Shown here: one piece after another, positions 25,220 through 34,328 of the stretch
Position numbering within the stretch: the first letter of the stretch is position 1
Layout: each line of letters opens with the position of its first letter
Assembly: GCF_007991275.1 (NCBI RefSeq)
Contig: NZ_BJYA01000019.1
Location: 1 to 64,000 of the forward strand
Direction of reading: 5' to 3'
From: Alkalibacillus haloalkaliphilus
Lineage (GTDB): Bacteria; Bacillota; Bacilli; Bacillales; Alkalibacillaceae
Length of the DNA stretch: 64,000 bases
Position numbers and translations under genes: made by a program
The notes under the pieces: model-generated
What the model saw: the letters and a program-made list of their open reading frames with translations, nothing else
What the model was told of the DNA's origin: nothing
Databases searched by the model: none

Positions 25220-25239
25220 AAGCGCGGATTACCGCGCTT
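25220..25239 (-). terminator. intra-operon terminator between pilA and pilD
   Basis: AAGCGCGG/CCGCGCTT forms a perfect 8-bp GC-rich stem with a 4-base loop, followed on the minus strand by GTTTTTA. A partial terminator here would let the major pilin be made in excess over PilD-M-N-O. Confidence 0.8.
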
Positions 25240-25249
25240 ATTTTTGAAA

Positions 25250-25657
25250 CTATTGATTCATTTCTGTGATAGCTTCTATTGAATCGCCATCAAAACTAAT
25301 TTCTATATTTTCATCATTATAATCCCCAGTCAAAGTATTAGGGCTTCCTGTATTTATTGTCACTTCAGGCTCATTATTCGTCCAATTATCTTCGTTAAAC
25401 CCTTCTAAATAGCCATCACTAGCTAACGTTGCAGCAGTAACTGTATCACCATCTCCTAGATCATTTGTAACTGAATAAAGCTCTGCTGCTTCAATAATAT
25501 TTATTGCTGTTGCCTTAGCACTATCATAACGAGAATCATCAATAACACTCGCAATCGCAGGAACAGCGATTAATGCAATAATTCCTAAAATAACGATTAC
25601 AGCTAGTAATTCAACTAGAGTAATACCCTTCTGATTCTTCATCATTCTTTTTAACAT
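25250..25657 (-). CDS. pilA: major type IV pilin
   Basis: A 135-residue prepilin. The leader MLKRMMKNQKG ends in Gly, followed by ITLVELLAVIVILGIIALIAVP with Glu at +5: a class III signal peptide, but with Ile rather than Phe at +1. The soluble domain is small, acidic and has no cysteine, so it lacks the disulphide loop of many pilins. It is directly downstream of pilC and followed by a terminator, which suggests it is the abundant subunit. AGGGGAGAGG precedes the ATG. Confidence 0.88.
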   Translation of the reverse strand: MLKRMMKNQKGITLVELLAVIVILGIIALIAVPAIASVIDDSRYDSAKATAINIIEAAELYSVTNDLGDGDTVTAATLASDGYLEGFNEDNWTNNEPEVTINTGSPNTLTGDYNDENIEISFDGDSIEAITEMNQ

Positions 25658-25681
25658 TACTTACCTCTCCCCTTAATTTAA

Positions 25682-26890
25682 TTAATTTATTTGATTAAAT
25701 AGCTCAAACATTGGAATAACAATGGCGAGCACAATCGTACCAACAATTACAGACAACGTAATAATTAATAAAGGCTCTAATAAAGATTTTAGTTGATCCG
25801 TTGCTGTGTCGACATCGTCTTCATAGAATGTTGCTACTTGCCCAAGCATTTCTGGTAAAGAATTCGTTTTCTCCCCTACTTCAATCATTTGTGTTACAAG
25901 GTATGGGTAAGCCCAATGTTGACGTAATGGCTTAACTAATGACTCCCCTTGCTTTAAAGACGACTCAGCATCTTGTAACGTTTGTTTTATAACTTTGTTT
26001 TTTAATGTTTGCTCTGTTAGCTGTAATGCTTGAATGATTGGTACATTGTTGTATAGCAAAGAACTTAATGTTCTTGTCATTGAAGCCATATTCGATTTTA
26101 AGATTAATGAACCAAACCCTGGTGACTTCAATAAATAATAATCTACTTTCTTACGTAAATGATCTCGTTGTAAAACCATAATCAGTATTAAACTAAATAA
26201 TAGAGCAATTAAGCCAAATAAGTACCAATAACTAGTCAATAAACCACTAATCCCTAAGACAACCTGTGTAACTATAGGTAAACTAGCATCAAACTGACTA
26301 AACATATCAATAAATTCTGGTACGACATACATCATTAGAAAGATTACAACACCAATTGCGACTAGACCTACAGTTACTGGATAAGCGAAAGTAGATTTCA
26401 CTTTTTGTGATGTTTTATAATGCTTATGGTAATAATCAGCTAGTTTAGATAGTGTTTCTTCTAATGATCCACTTCTTTCACCACTATGGACCATGTTAAC
26501 GAAAATGTTTGAGAAGATTTCTGGGTGCTTTTTTAACGCGTTTGTTAACGAACTACCTTGTCTCATATCAATTTCTACGTAATACAAGGCGGATTTTAAT
26601 TGCTTTTGCTTCGTTTGTTCTCGCAAAACATTTAATGAATCAACTATTGTAAGTCCCGCTTTTAATAGTGCGGCAAATTGTTGGAGAAATACGACAAAAT
26701 CACGGTTCTTCACAGGATTACCGAAATGAATATCCTTCGTCCAAATCGATTGCTTTACTTCTTCAATCGATTCAATTTTCAATCCTTCATCTCTTAATCT
26801 AGCTTTTGCTAAATCAATATTATAGGCTTCTAGCTTACCTTGCTTTTCATTGCCGTTATAATCAGCGGCTATATATTTAAAAGAAGCCAT
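25682..26890 (-). CDS. pilC: PilC/GspF-type inner-membrane platform protein
   Basis: A 402-residue polytopic protein with two GspF domains (about residues 65-190 and 270-390), each followed by hydrophobic helices. Typical motifs are FLQQFAALLKAGLTIVDSLNVL, MVHSGERSGSLEETL and MIEVGEKTNSLPEML. It anchors the assembly ATPase and moves pilins into the fibre. It lies directly after pilB with a GGAGG ribosome site. Confidence 0.93.
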   Translation of the reverse strand: MASFKYIAADYNGNEKQGKLEAYNIDLAKARLRDEGLKIESIEEVKQSIWTKDIHFGNPVKNRDFVVFLQQFAALLKAGLTIVDSLNVLREQTKQKQLKSALYYVEIDMRQGSSLTNALKKHPEIFSNIFVNMVHSGERSGSLEETLSKLADYYHKHYKTSQKVKSTFAYPVTVGLVAIGVVIFLMMYVVPEFIDMFSQFDASLPIVTQVVLGISGLLTSYWYLFGLIALLFSLILIMVLQRDHLRKKVDYYLLKSPGFGSLILKSNMASMTRTLSSLLYNNVPIIQALQLTEQTLKNKVIKQTLQDAESSLKQGESLVKPLRQHWAYPYLVTQMIEVGEKTNSLPEMLGQVATFYEDDVDTATDQLKSLLEPLLIITLSVIVGTIVLAIVIPMFELFNQIN

Positions 26891-26912
26891 ACTTCTACCT
26901 CCAACAATTCAA

Positions 26913-28571
26913 TCACTCTGTAGCGACTCTATATACTTCTTCTAAAGTCGTAACACCTTGTTCAACTTTACGCAATCCATCTTCAAATAGAGGCGTAAAA
27001 CCTTGTTGTTTAGCGATTTTTTCTATTTCTACTTTTGTCTTACCATTTAAAATTGCCTCTCTAATTGGATCGTCGATGTAAAGCACTTCATGAATCGCTG
27101 TTCGGCCCCGATATCCTGTGTTGTTACATGTCGGACAGCCTGTTCCTGTAGCAACTTGATGAATGTGAACGCTATGTCTTTCAAACACTTTGCGTTCTAA
27201 TTCTGTTAAGTTACGCTTCTCACTACAGTCGCGGCAAATGGTACGAACTAAACGTTGAGCAACAACACCGTTAAGTGAAGAGCCGACTAAAAACATTTCA
27301 ACATCCATATTAACTAACCGATTTATTGCACCAGTTGAATCATTTGTATGCAATGTACTCAAAACAAGGTGGCCGGTAATCGAAGCGCGCACAGCCATAT
27401 TTGCTGTTTCACCATCACGTATTTCACCAACCATAATAATATCTGGATCTTGTCTTAATATCGACTTTAAGCCTGAAGAAAAAGTTAGACCTACTTGTGG
27501 GTTAACTTGAATTTGATTAACTCCTTCTAGCTCATACTCTACAGGGTCTTCCACTGTAATTAAGTTAGATTGCTCACCATTTAAATGAGTTAATGCTGCA
27601 TACATCGTAGACGTTTTACCTGACCCCGTCGGACCAGTTAACAACACGATGCCATACGGTTTCTCAATCATTTGTTTAAATTTTTGAAGATTGTCTTGCT
27701 CAAACCCTATATCACCAAGTCTATTTGATACCGTCATCGTATCTAATACACGAATGACAATTTTCTCACCGAAAATAGTCGGCAATGTGCTTACTCTTAA
27801 ATCAACATTTCGTCCTTCAACGACTCGTTTGATTCGTCCATCTTGTGGGATTCTCTGTTGTGTAATATCTAAATTAGCCATAATTTTTATTCGTGTCGTT
27901 AATGAAGATTGAACACTTCTAGCTAACGTTTGTTCATTTCTTAAAGCGCCATCAACACGTAGGCGAATAAGTACTTGATATTCCTGAGGATCTATATGGA
28001 TATCACTTGCTTTTTCAACGACAGCCTGTTGAATTAACTGATTCATTAACTTAACGACAGGAGACGCTTCTTCTTCAAGAGACAAGTCTTCTGTTTGCTG
28101 ATCTGGTTGAATGTCTTCAAACTCCTCAGTCAAATCTTCTCGTTCGTAAAGCTTCATGATACTTTGTCGGATTTCATCTTTTATGGCAATGACAGGTTCT
28201 ATTTTAAACCCCGTCTGAAGTCTTAAGTTGTTTAATACGAAGTAATCGAGCGGGTCTGCTGTTGCGACAAACAGTTTATTTTGTTCACGCTTTAAAGGAA
28301 TTACATTATTTTCTATTGCAAACTGTTTTGGTACAAGATTGAGAACGGATTGATCGAAAGCATAATTATGTAAGCGTTCATGTTCAATTCCTAACTGTTG
28401 CTGTAGCACTTCTACTAATTGGATTTCAGTTATATGTCCTTCTTCAATTAATTTATCTCCGAGCTTTTGGTTCGACTCTTTTTCTTTTAATGCTTGTTCT
28501 AATTGCATTACAGTTATTAGGTTTTCTTGAACTAGAAGCTCACCTAAACGCAGTTTTATTTTTCGAGCCAA
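26913..28571 (-). CDS. pilB: PilB/GspE-type pilus assembly ATPase
   Basis: A 552-residue hexameric motor that powers pilus extension. Residues 7-60 are a MshEN-type N-terminal domain with RLGELLV...N-LIT...QL and a second KLGDKLIEEGHIT repeat. The ATPase core has Walker A GPTGSGKT (313-320), Asp and His boxes (VEDPVEYELEGVNQIQ; TGHLVLSTLHTND) and the tetracysteine zinc motif (CRDC, CPTC). The TTG start is 9 bases after AAAGGA. No retraction ATPase (pilT) is found in the window. Confidence 0.93.
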   Translation of the reverse strand: MARKIKLRLGELLVQENLITVMQLEQALKEKESNQKLGDKLIEEGHITEIQLVEVLQQQLGIEHERLHNYAFDQSVLNLVPKQFAIENNVIPLKREQNKLFVATADPLDYFVLNNLRLQTGFKIEPVIAIKDEIRQSIMKLYEREDLTEEFEDIQPDQQTEDLSLEEEASPVVKLMNQLIQQAVVEKASDIHIDPQEYQVLIRLRVDGALRNEQTLARSVQSSLTTRIKIMANLDITQQRIPQDGRIKRVVEGRNVDLRVSTLPTIFGEKIVIRVLDTMTVSNRLGDIGFEQDNLQKFKQMIEKPYGIVLLTGPTGSGKTSTMYAALTHLNGEQSNLITVEDPVEYELEGVNQIQVNPQVGLTFSSGLKSILRQDPDIIMVGEIRDGETANMAVRASITGHLVLSTLHTNDSTGAINRLVNMDVEMFLVGSSLNGVVAQRLVRTICRDCSEKRNLTELERKVFERHSVHIHQVATGTGCPTCNNTGYRGRTAIHEVLYIDDPIREAILNGKTKVEIEKIAKQQGFTPLFEDGLRKVEQGVTTLEEVYRVATE

Positions 28572-28701
28572 AATTAGACTTCCTTTCTATCAATCTCTAA
28601 AAATCTTACACCGAATGATATAATAGCTATTAATTAGACAAATTTTATACTATCATTTTTATTATAAGACTTTTTGACTAAAAAATCGAGGGTTGATTGT
28701 A

Positions 28702-29136
28702 TTGTTAATGAAAATACTTAAAAACAATAAAGGTGTATCTTTAATAGAAATACTTGGGGCACTCGTTATATTATCAATTATTCTAATCGGATTTTTCTCC
28801 ATGTTTACTCAAGTAGCCTCCATGCAAAATGTTACTGAAGAAGAAGTAGTCGCGACTAATCTAATTAAAGTAGCATTAGAAGATGTGCAATCTACAGAAC
28901 TAAGTACTAGTACTTTTGGTACATATGAAGAATTTAACCAAAGTGGTTTACCTACGATTCCATCTGTTCAACAATCGGGAGCCTTTGTCACTAATGAGGA
29001 CTATCTTTTGAGACTGACATTATCTAATGAAGAACATTCAGAGCAATTACTAAAAGCTACACTTCACGTTGTAAACAGTGATGGTAGAAATTTGGCTCAC
29101 ACTTACACTTATATTGAGGTGGCAGAAGATGAATAA
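28702..29136 (+). CDS. minor prepilin (PilV/GspI-like)
   Basis: A prepilin-like protein of about 144 residues: short basic leader ending ...KNNKG, then VSLIEILGALVILSIILIGFFS with Glu at +5, and a soluble domain of about 110 residues. No cysteines. The TTG at 28702 is chosen with GAGGG 9 bases upstream; TTG 28693 and ATG 28708 are in frame. It opens the rightward minor-pilin operon, divergent from pilB, and overlaps the next gene by 8 bases. Confidence 0.8.
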   Translation: MLMKILKNNKGVSLIEILGALVILSIILIGFFSMFTQVASMQNVTEEEVVATNLIKVALEDVQSTELSTSTFGTYEEFNQSGLPTIPSVQQSGAFVTNEDYLLRLTLSNEEHSEQLLKATLHVVNSDGRNLAHTYTYIEVAEDE

Positions 29137-29605
29137 CTCAAAAGGGATAACACTTATTGAACTACTTGGTGCGATCGTTCTAACGTTCATTGTTGGAAGT
29201 TTAGTCTTCTCTATCCTCATACAATCAATTGAAAACTACCAACAATCAGAGTTACGTTCAAAAGCTCAAACAGATGTCAATCGACTTATTTATAATTTGA
29301 CGAACATTCATCAATCTTCTCAAGTGTATACGATTGAACAATCAACAGAATCTTCTCTTACTGTTACAATAGAACGAGATGAAACGACAACATATGAATT
29401 TAACGGACACCCTTTTAAATATGAGCTAACCATTGACGGTTCAAACGTCTCAATCAGTGAACCTATAGCATTATACTTTCAAGAAAAGCCTTCTTATTCT
29501 TTATCAGTTACAGTAACTCAACCAGACAACCCAAGATTTAACTCCTTAGAAATCACGACAAACATTTCACGAATCACACCTGCAGGAAGCGGTGAAAACG
29601 AATGA
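29129..29605 (+). CDS. minor prepilin (PilW/GspJ-like)
   Basis: A 158-residue prepilin with leader MNNSKG followed by ITLIELLGAIVLTFIVGSLVF, again with Glu at +5. The domain beyond has repeated short beta strands and no cysteines. ATG 29129 is chosen because GAGGTGG lies just upstream; a longer frame from 29078 would place the signal sequence internally. It overlaps both neighbours, so the three rightward genes are translationally coupled. Confidence 0.8.
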   Translation: MNNSKGITLIELLGAIVLTFIVGSLVFSILIQSIENYQQSELRSKAQTDVNRLIYNLTNIHQSSQVYTIEQSTESSLTVTIERDETTTYEFNGHPFKYELTIDGSNVSISEPIALYFQEKPSYSLSVTVTQPDNPRFNSLEITTNISRITPAGSGENE

Positions 29606-30825
29606 ACTTTAACAAGATTAATAATAATCATGGAGCTGTTTTAATAATCGTCTTATTGACAGTTGTTTTGATCATGCTATTTTCAACCGTTATGATGAAT
29701 AGTGTTATGACAACCGCTAAACAAAATGAAGTGATCGAAGCGAATTACCGAGCTACACATGTTGTAGAAATGGGAGCAACATTCGTACAACATACTCTTG
29801 CGGACTATTTTGGTGAAAATGGTTTTGAAACTAGTGATTCCTACTTACAGGAGTTAGAGTCGACCATTAATGAGAAAGTTGATAAAGTAGAAATAGACCC
29901 AGATTATCCTAATACAACTTTTGAAATTAGTGAAGCATTTGAGTACGAACACAATGAAAATTTTAGCCGTATCATGATAGTTCTAACAGGCTATGACTCT
30001 AATTATGAACAAGACTTAACATTAACTTTTACTATAGGTGGTAGTAGTGATCGTTCGGATAAATGGGAAGATGTAAGTAGTAGCCCACCGCCACCTCCAG
30101 AAGATGCTGATGAAGAATACGACGAACAACAAACTTGGAAAAATAACAATTGTGAGGACCTATCTGACTCTTCGGTTTACTTAAAAGATGGGGGTAGCAT
30201 TCAATGTAATATGACGACACAAGACTTATATGTTGAAGGAGACTTCGATATATCGAGTAGCAACTCACTTACTGTCACAGGAAATGCCACGTTTGATGAC
30301 GTTGATATTAGTGGACTTTCACAACTGTTCATTCATGGGCATGCACATTTCACTTCAGTTTTATCAAGTGAAAACAACCCGAACAGTGAGTATTTATCTT
30401 GTGGTAATTCACGTTTTCATGATGGTGTGGAATATCGGGGTGAATTCAAAGTCAATATGCACACGATTTCAGACAACACATTCAGCTTGGATAACGGGAG
30501 TGTTCAGTTTGGTGGTGACACACTTCTACTTAATGGATTAGAGTTATCTAATGCAAGCTTACATGCGGGCGGGGACTTAATTATTGAACATAACGAACAG
30601 CTTGATGCTGCCAATTATTTGGCCAATATCCAAGGCGACATCACTATGTCCGACGGTGACTTAATAATCTTAAATGCAGATGGCGATGAAGCGCTTAACC
30701 CTGAAAGTAGTTCCGTCACTTATGAGGCTGAACCACCTACATTTCCAGAGTGCGATGACGTTACAATTCCTAGCTTCGGTGACGAAGACGATTTTGAAGT
30801 AATCTTAGATGATATCCAATACTAA
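29602..30825 (+). CDS. PilX-like minor pilin with large C-terminal beta-rich domain
   Basis: A 407-residue protein. Residues 7-55 match the PilX N-terminal pattern (HGAVLIIVLLTVVLIMLFS...NYRATHVVEMGA) and lack the +5 Glu of ordinary pilins. A stalk region follows to about 145, then a SSSPPPPPEDAD linker (159-170). Residues 185-380 are rich in repeated G-D-L/N-x-T/F-x turns suggestive of a right-handed beta-helix, with four cysteines (184, 202, 267, 384). The C-terminus is very acidic. It ends the operon at a terminator. A tip or adhesin role is inference; no named family was recognised for the C-terminal part. Confidence 0.72.
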   Translation: MNFNKINNNHGAVLIIVLLTVVLIMLFSTVMMNSVMTTAKQNEVIEANYRATHVVEMGATFVQHTLADYFGENGFETSDSYLQELESTINEKVDKVEIDPDYPNTTFEISEAFEYEHNENFSRIMIVLTGYDSNYEQDLTLTFTIGGSSDRSDKWEDVSSSPPPPPEDADEEYDEQQTWKNNNCEDLSDSSVYLKDGGSIQCNMTTQDLYVEGDFDISSSNSLTVTGNATFDDVDISGLSQLFIHGHAHFTSVLSSENNPNSEYLSCGNSRFHDGVEYRGEFKVNMHTISDNTFSLDNGSVQFGGDTLLLNGLELSNASLHAGGDLIIEHNEQLDAANYLANIQGDITMSDGDLIILNADGDEALNPESSSVTYEAEPPTFPECDDVTIPSFGDEDDFEVILDDIQY

Positions 30826-30862
30826 AAAACATCCCTTCTCAATGTATGAGAGGGGATGTTTT
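30826..30862 (+). terminator. terminator of the minor-pilin operon
   Basis: AAACATCCC-TTCTCA pairs with TGAGAGGGGATGTTTT around a short loop, with one mismatch, followed by T. It also faces the convergent alkA gene. Confidence 0.85.
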
Positions 30863-30876
30863 GCTTAAACTTGATT

Positions 30877-31749
30877 CTATCCTTCGATACTTCGCCACAA
30901 CGTTAAGGCAGCATAACTTCGATATGGAGACCACTTTTGTGCTGCTTTTTCAATGACATCTTTTTTCGGTTTCTCTTCCATTCGCCATTCTTTCTTTAAT
31001 GCATTTTGTATACCTACATCTGCTGCAGGGAATAAATCTTCTCGACCTAGACCGAACATAAGCCAATTTTGCACTGTCCAAGGGCCAACCCCGCGTACTT
31101 TGCCTAATTCTTTCATGACTTCTTCATTCGACTTTTTCGCAAATGCTCCTAACTCCAACTCACCATTTGCGATCAACCTCGATGTATCAATGACGTATTC
31201 AGCTTTACGCTGACTAAACTGTAAGTCTTTTAGGTCTTGATAATCTAGCTTTGCAACGACTTCTGGTTTTGGATAAAACCATGAACCGTCAACTTGTTCT
31301 CCAAACTTCTGGACAAATCGAGTCGATAACGTATAGGCAAATTTCATGTTCAATTGTTGATGAATGATAACTTTCATCAATGAATCGTACAAGTGAAAAT
31401 CTTTAACAATCGGAGTGCCTGCATACGTAAAAAACAATCTTGCTAAATCTGACTCTTCAAAGAAGTCTTCAACATCTTGCAAATCACGATCCCATTGGAA
31501 CAAGTTGCGAATATGCTCAAATACAACGTCTTGGTCTTCATCATAATCAGACATAACTGAAAAAACCGGTTTTTCCGTTGTTCCTTCCCCTTTAACCCTT
31601 ACAACACATTTGTTGTCTTGATCTATACGAACAGGCACGTCTACCCAACGTTCCTTCATGTTTACGTTAATTAACGGATCCATATCTAATCGTTGTAATG
31701 TATAATCAAAGTCATAAATGCCTGCTGCATGGTAATACTCTTTCCACAT
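30877..31749 (-). CDS. alkA: DNA-3-methyladenine glycosylase II (AlkA/YfjP-like)
   Basis: Base-excision repair of alkylated purines. The 290-residue protein has an N-terminal TBP-like domain and an HhH-GPD domain: hairpin GKVRGVGPWTVQNWLM, then the catalytic aspartate in FPAADVGIQNALK. No iron-sulphur cysteines, as expected for AlkA. It matches the position of B. subtilis yfjP near pdaA. AAGGGAGAGG precedes the ATG. Confidence 0.9.
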   Translation of the reverse strand: MWKEYYHAAGIYDFDYTLQRLDMDPLINVNMKERWVDVPVRIDQDNKCVVRVKGEGTTEKPVFSVMSDYDEDQDVVFEHIRNLFQWDRDLQDVEDFFEESDLARLFFTYAGTPIVKDFHLYDSLMKVIIHQQLNMKFAYTLSTRFVQKFGEQVDGSWFYPKPEVVAKLDYQDLKDLQFSQRKAEYVIDTSRLIANGELELGAFAKKSNEEVMKELGKVRGVGPWTVQNWLMFGLGREDLFPAADVGIQNALKKEWRMEEKPKKDVIEKAAQKWSPYRSYAALTLWRSIEG

Positions 31750-31828
31750 ACTTTCCTCTCCCTTATTTTGAGCAACCTAGAATGTTTCTTTTAGTTTACA
31801 ACTTTTGCAGGACTTTTAGCAAAAACTT

Positions 31829-32605
31829 TTAACCAACCGGTACTGAATGGTGCCACACTAAATCATCTAAAGAACCAAATTCATAATCTTGATCTCTTAA
31901 CTCATCAATTAAATAACCGAGTGCTTCGGCATTATCTTCTGTCACAGCATGTAACAATATAATAGCTCCTGGGTGAACTTGCCTTAACACTTCATCAAAC
32001 GCATGTTTCCACCCTTTATTTTCATCGCGATTCCAATCAACTAAAGCTACTGTCCAAAATATATTCGTATAGCCTAGCTCATCAGTCAATTTCAACGTTC
32101 TTTCACTAAAGATCCCTTTTGCTGGACGGAAAAACTTCACTACTTCTTGATCAGTTGTATTTATAATTTTCTCATCTAAAACTTTTAAGTCTTCTTTTAC
32201 CTTATCATCACTTACTTTAGTATAATCCAAATGATCATTTGAGTGATTGCCAATGATATGCCCCTCTTCCACTTTACGTTTTACAAGCTCTGGTTGATCA
32301 TCGACATAATGCCCGGTTAAAAAGAAAGTCGCTGGCACATCTTTTTCATTTAACACATCAAGTATTTGTTCTGTATAACCTTGCTCATAGCCACTATCAA
32401 ATGTTAAATAAACCATGCGATTTTCTTCATCACCTAAATACAGACCATTGTACTTTTCAATTAATGGGCCATAAAACCCTAAGTCAGGAGGCATTTCATT
32501 GTATTGTTTCTTATATCCATACCCGTATGACTCATTAGAAACTGCGTTGACTGGCACACTAAAAATTAATAACACGACGATCGTTAAAAACGTTAGCTTC
32601 TTCAT
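31829..32605 (-). CDS. pdaA: PdaA-like spore cortex polysaccharide deacetylase
   Basis: Exported NodB-fold de-N-acetylase needed to form muramic-delta-lactam in the spore cortex. It has a signal peptide (about residues 1-22) and the conserved blocks YLTFDSGYEQGYT, ATFFLTGHYV, GNHSNDH (the metal-binding His pair), FFRPAKGIFSERTL and VDWNRDE. At 258 residues it matches PdaA (YfjS) and lies near yfjP as in B. subtilis. Sporulation-time expression is inferred from the family; I did not see a clear sigma-G promoter. Confidence 0.9.
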   Translation of the reverse strand: MKKLTFLTIVVLLIFSVPVNAVSNESYGYGYKKQYNEMPPDLGFYGPLIEKYNGLYLGDEENRMVYLTFDSGYEQGYTEQILDVLNEKDVPATFFLTGHYVDDQPELVKRKVEEGHIIGNHSNDHLDYTKVSDDKVKEDLKVLDEKIINTTDQEVVKFFRPAKGIFSERTLKLTDELGYTNIFWTVALVDWNRDENKGWKHAFDEVLRQVHPGAIILLHAVTEDNAEALGYLIDELRDQDYEFGSLDDLVWHHSVPVG

Positions 32606-32684
32606 AACAAACCTCCCATTTTAAGACCTATAACCTTAATATGATTCATGCATAGTAAAATTATGAATGGAAGGCATTGGGTAA

Positions 32685-32717
32685 GAAAAAGCCCTCTCCA
32701 ATTTTTATGAAGAGGGT
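32685..32717 (-). terminator. terminator of the antiporter gene
   Basis: CCCTCTC pairs with the GAAGAGGG arm (about 32692-32716). On the minus strand GCTTTTTC follows. Confidence 0.7.
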
Positions 32718-32724
32718 TAAACAA

Positions 32725-34038
32725 TTATAGTAAGACAGCTCCAATTAATCCGAAGATGAAGATCGGAATATTGAAGTGTAAGAACGTCGGTACACACGTA
32801 TCCCAAATGTGGTTATGTTTACCATCAACATTCAAACCTGCTGTTGGTCCAAGTGTGCTATCTGAAGCTGGGCTACCAGCATCACCTAAAGCACCAGCAG
32901 TACCGATTAGTACCGCAATTGCCATCGGTGAAAACCCTGCCGCTGTAGCGATTGGAACATATAAAACGGCTAAAATTGGAATGGTACCAAACGATGTACC
33001 AATACCCATTGTAATGACTAAACCAACTAATAATAAAATAAACGCAATAAATAGTTGATTTCCTTCTAACAGACCTGAAGAAGCGTTAACTAATGCTTCA
33101 ACTGAACCCGTTTCTTGTAAGATACCCGCAAAACCTGATGCAGTTAGCATAATAAAGGCAATCATCCCCATCATACTAATACCACGACTCATAACATCTT
33201 CAATTTGACGATATGGAACAGCTACTAGTAAGAACATTAAAACTAAACCGGTTAAAGCACCAAGTACCATTTCCTCAGTTACAATTTGGACAACTAATGC
33301 TGCAACAATAGCAATAATAGTCATCGTGTGCTTGCGTTCAAATACGAATGGCGCATCATCTATTTCTTCAACTGTACTCGGCTCACTTTCTGGTTCAATT
33401 TGACTGTAATCACGTTTTTTACGGTAAGTGATCGTTAAAGCAATAATTAAACCAAACACCATCCCAAGGCCTGGTGCAAGCATGGCAAAAGTCACATCAG
33501 CTAAAGGTAGCACTACTCCATTTTCCTCCATATGTTCTTGGATCAAACCTTGGAAGATTAATCCAAATCCTAAAGGAACCATGACATAAGGCGCTTTAAG
33601 ACCAAAAGTTAAAGCTGTTGCGACAGCTCGTCGGTCGATTTGAATTCGATCAAACAAAGCAATTAATGGTGGAATTAAAACCGGTATAAACGCAATGTGA
33701 ACTGGAATGACGTTTTGGGATAGCGAGGCGATCACAACAATTACACCTAACATTACCCCTCTTCTACCTTTAATAGCTCGTCTTAAAAACTGCACGAATC
33801 CTTTTGTAATACCAGTTAAGGCAATTGCGATTGCAAATCCACCCAACAAAATATAACTAAGTGCTGTATTAGCACCACCTGCCATACTAGTAGTGAAAAT
33901 ATCAACTAAATCTCCAAATGACAACCCGGCCATTAAACCAGCTGTCATTGCTGAAACGACTATAGCTAATAGCACGTTTACTCTAAACAAACTTAAAATA
34001 ACCATTAATAAAACAGATATAATAACAATTGAAGCCAT
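32725..34038 (-). CDS. Na+/H+ antiporter family protein (NhaC/YuiF-like)
   Basis: A 437-residue transporter with about eleven helices. The conserved DAGSPASDSTLGPTAGLN segment near the C-terminus and SQNVIPVHIAFIPVLIPP in the first half are typical of the Na_H_antiport_2/NhaC superfamily. It would exchange cytoplasmic sodium or an organic ion for protons, useful in saline or alkaline conditions. Some close relatives are amino-acid or nucleoside antiporters, so the substrate is not certain. It stands alone behind its own terminator. Confidence 0.82.
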   Translation of the reverse strand: MASIVIISVLLMVILSLFRVNVLLAIVVSAMTAGLMAGLSFGDLVDIFTTSMAGGANTALSYILLGGFAIAIALTGITKGFVQFLRRAIKGRRGVMLGVIVVIASLSQNVIPVHIAFIPVLIPPLIALFDRIQIDRRAVATALTFGLKAPYVMVPLGFGLIFQGLIQEHMEENGVVLPLADVTFAMLAPGLGMVFGLIIALTITYRKKRDYSQIEPESEPSTVEEIDDAPFVFERKHTMTIIAIVAALVVQIVTEEMVLGALTGLVLMFLLVAVPYRQIEDVMSRGISMMGMIAFIMLTASGFAGILQETGSVEALVNASSGLLEGNQLFIAFILLLVGLVITMGIGTSFGTIPILAVLYVPIATAAGFSPMAIAVLIGTAGALGDAGSPASDSTLGPTAGLNVDGKHNHIWDTCVPTFLHFNIPIFIFGLIGAVLL

Positions 34039-34123
34039 ATAACTTTCTCCCTTTTTGTTTATTTATTTCATTTCATTATCTCATTATCACGTTAACACTT
34101 TATCATAATAAAATCTTTCATCA

Positions 34124-34165
34124 AAAAATTCAACCCCCTTTCATAAAAATCTTATGCGGGGGTTG
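34124..34165 (-). terminator. terminator of the OsmC operon
   Basis: CAACCCCC (34131-34138) and GGGGGTTG (34158-34165) form a perfect 8-bp stem, followed on the minus strand by AATTTTTT. Confidence 0.85.
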
Positions 34166-34171
34166 TCCAAA

Positions 34172-34324
34172 TTATTGACTTAATTTTTCTTCCATTTCAT
34201 TTAATAAGCTAATGTAACGATCAATATCGTCTACTGTTAACTTCTCAGGATCAACTGACTCAATCTGCTCTAATAGGTTAGCTAGCCTTGATCTTACTGA
34301 CTCTAGGTTCTTTTCATCTGACAT
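34172..34324 (-). CDS. SE1561-family small protein
   Basis: A 50-residue acidic helical protein, starting MSDEKNLESVRSRLANLL and ending NEMEEKLSQ. AAGGAGT lies 8 bases before the ATG, which is 4 bases after the OsmC stop, so it is the second gene of that operon; a strong terminator follows. It resembles the SE1561 family of short Bacillales/Staphylococcus proteins of unknown role. Confidence 0.8.
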   Translation of the reverse strand: MSDEKNLESVRSRLANLLEQIESVDPEKLTVDDIDRYISLLNEMEEKLSQ

Positions 34325-34328
34325 GTGA

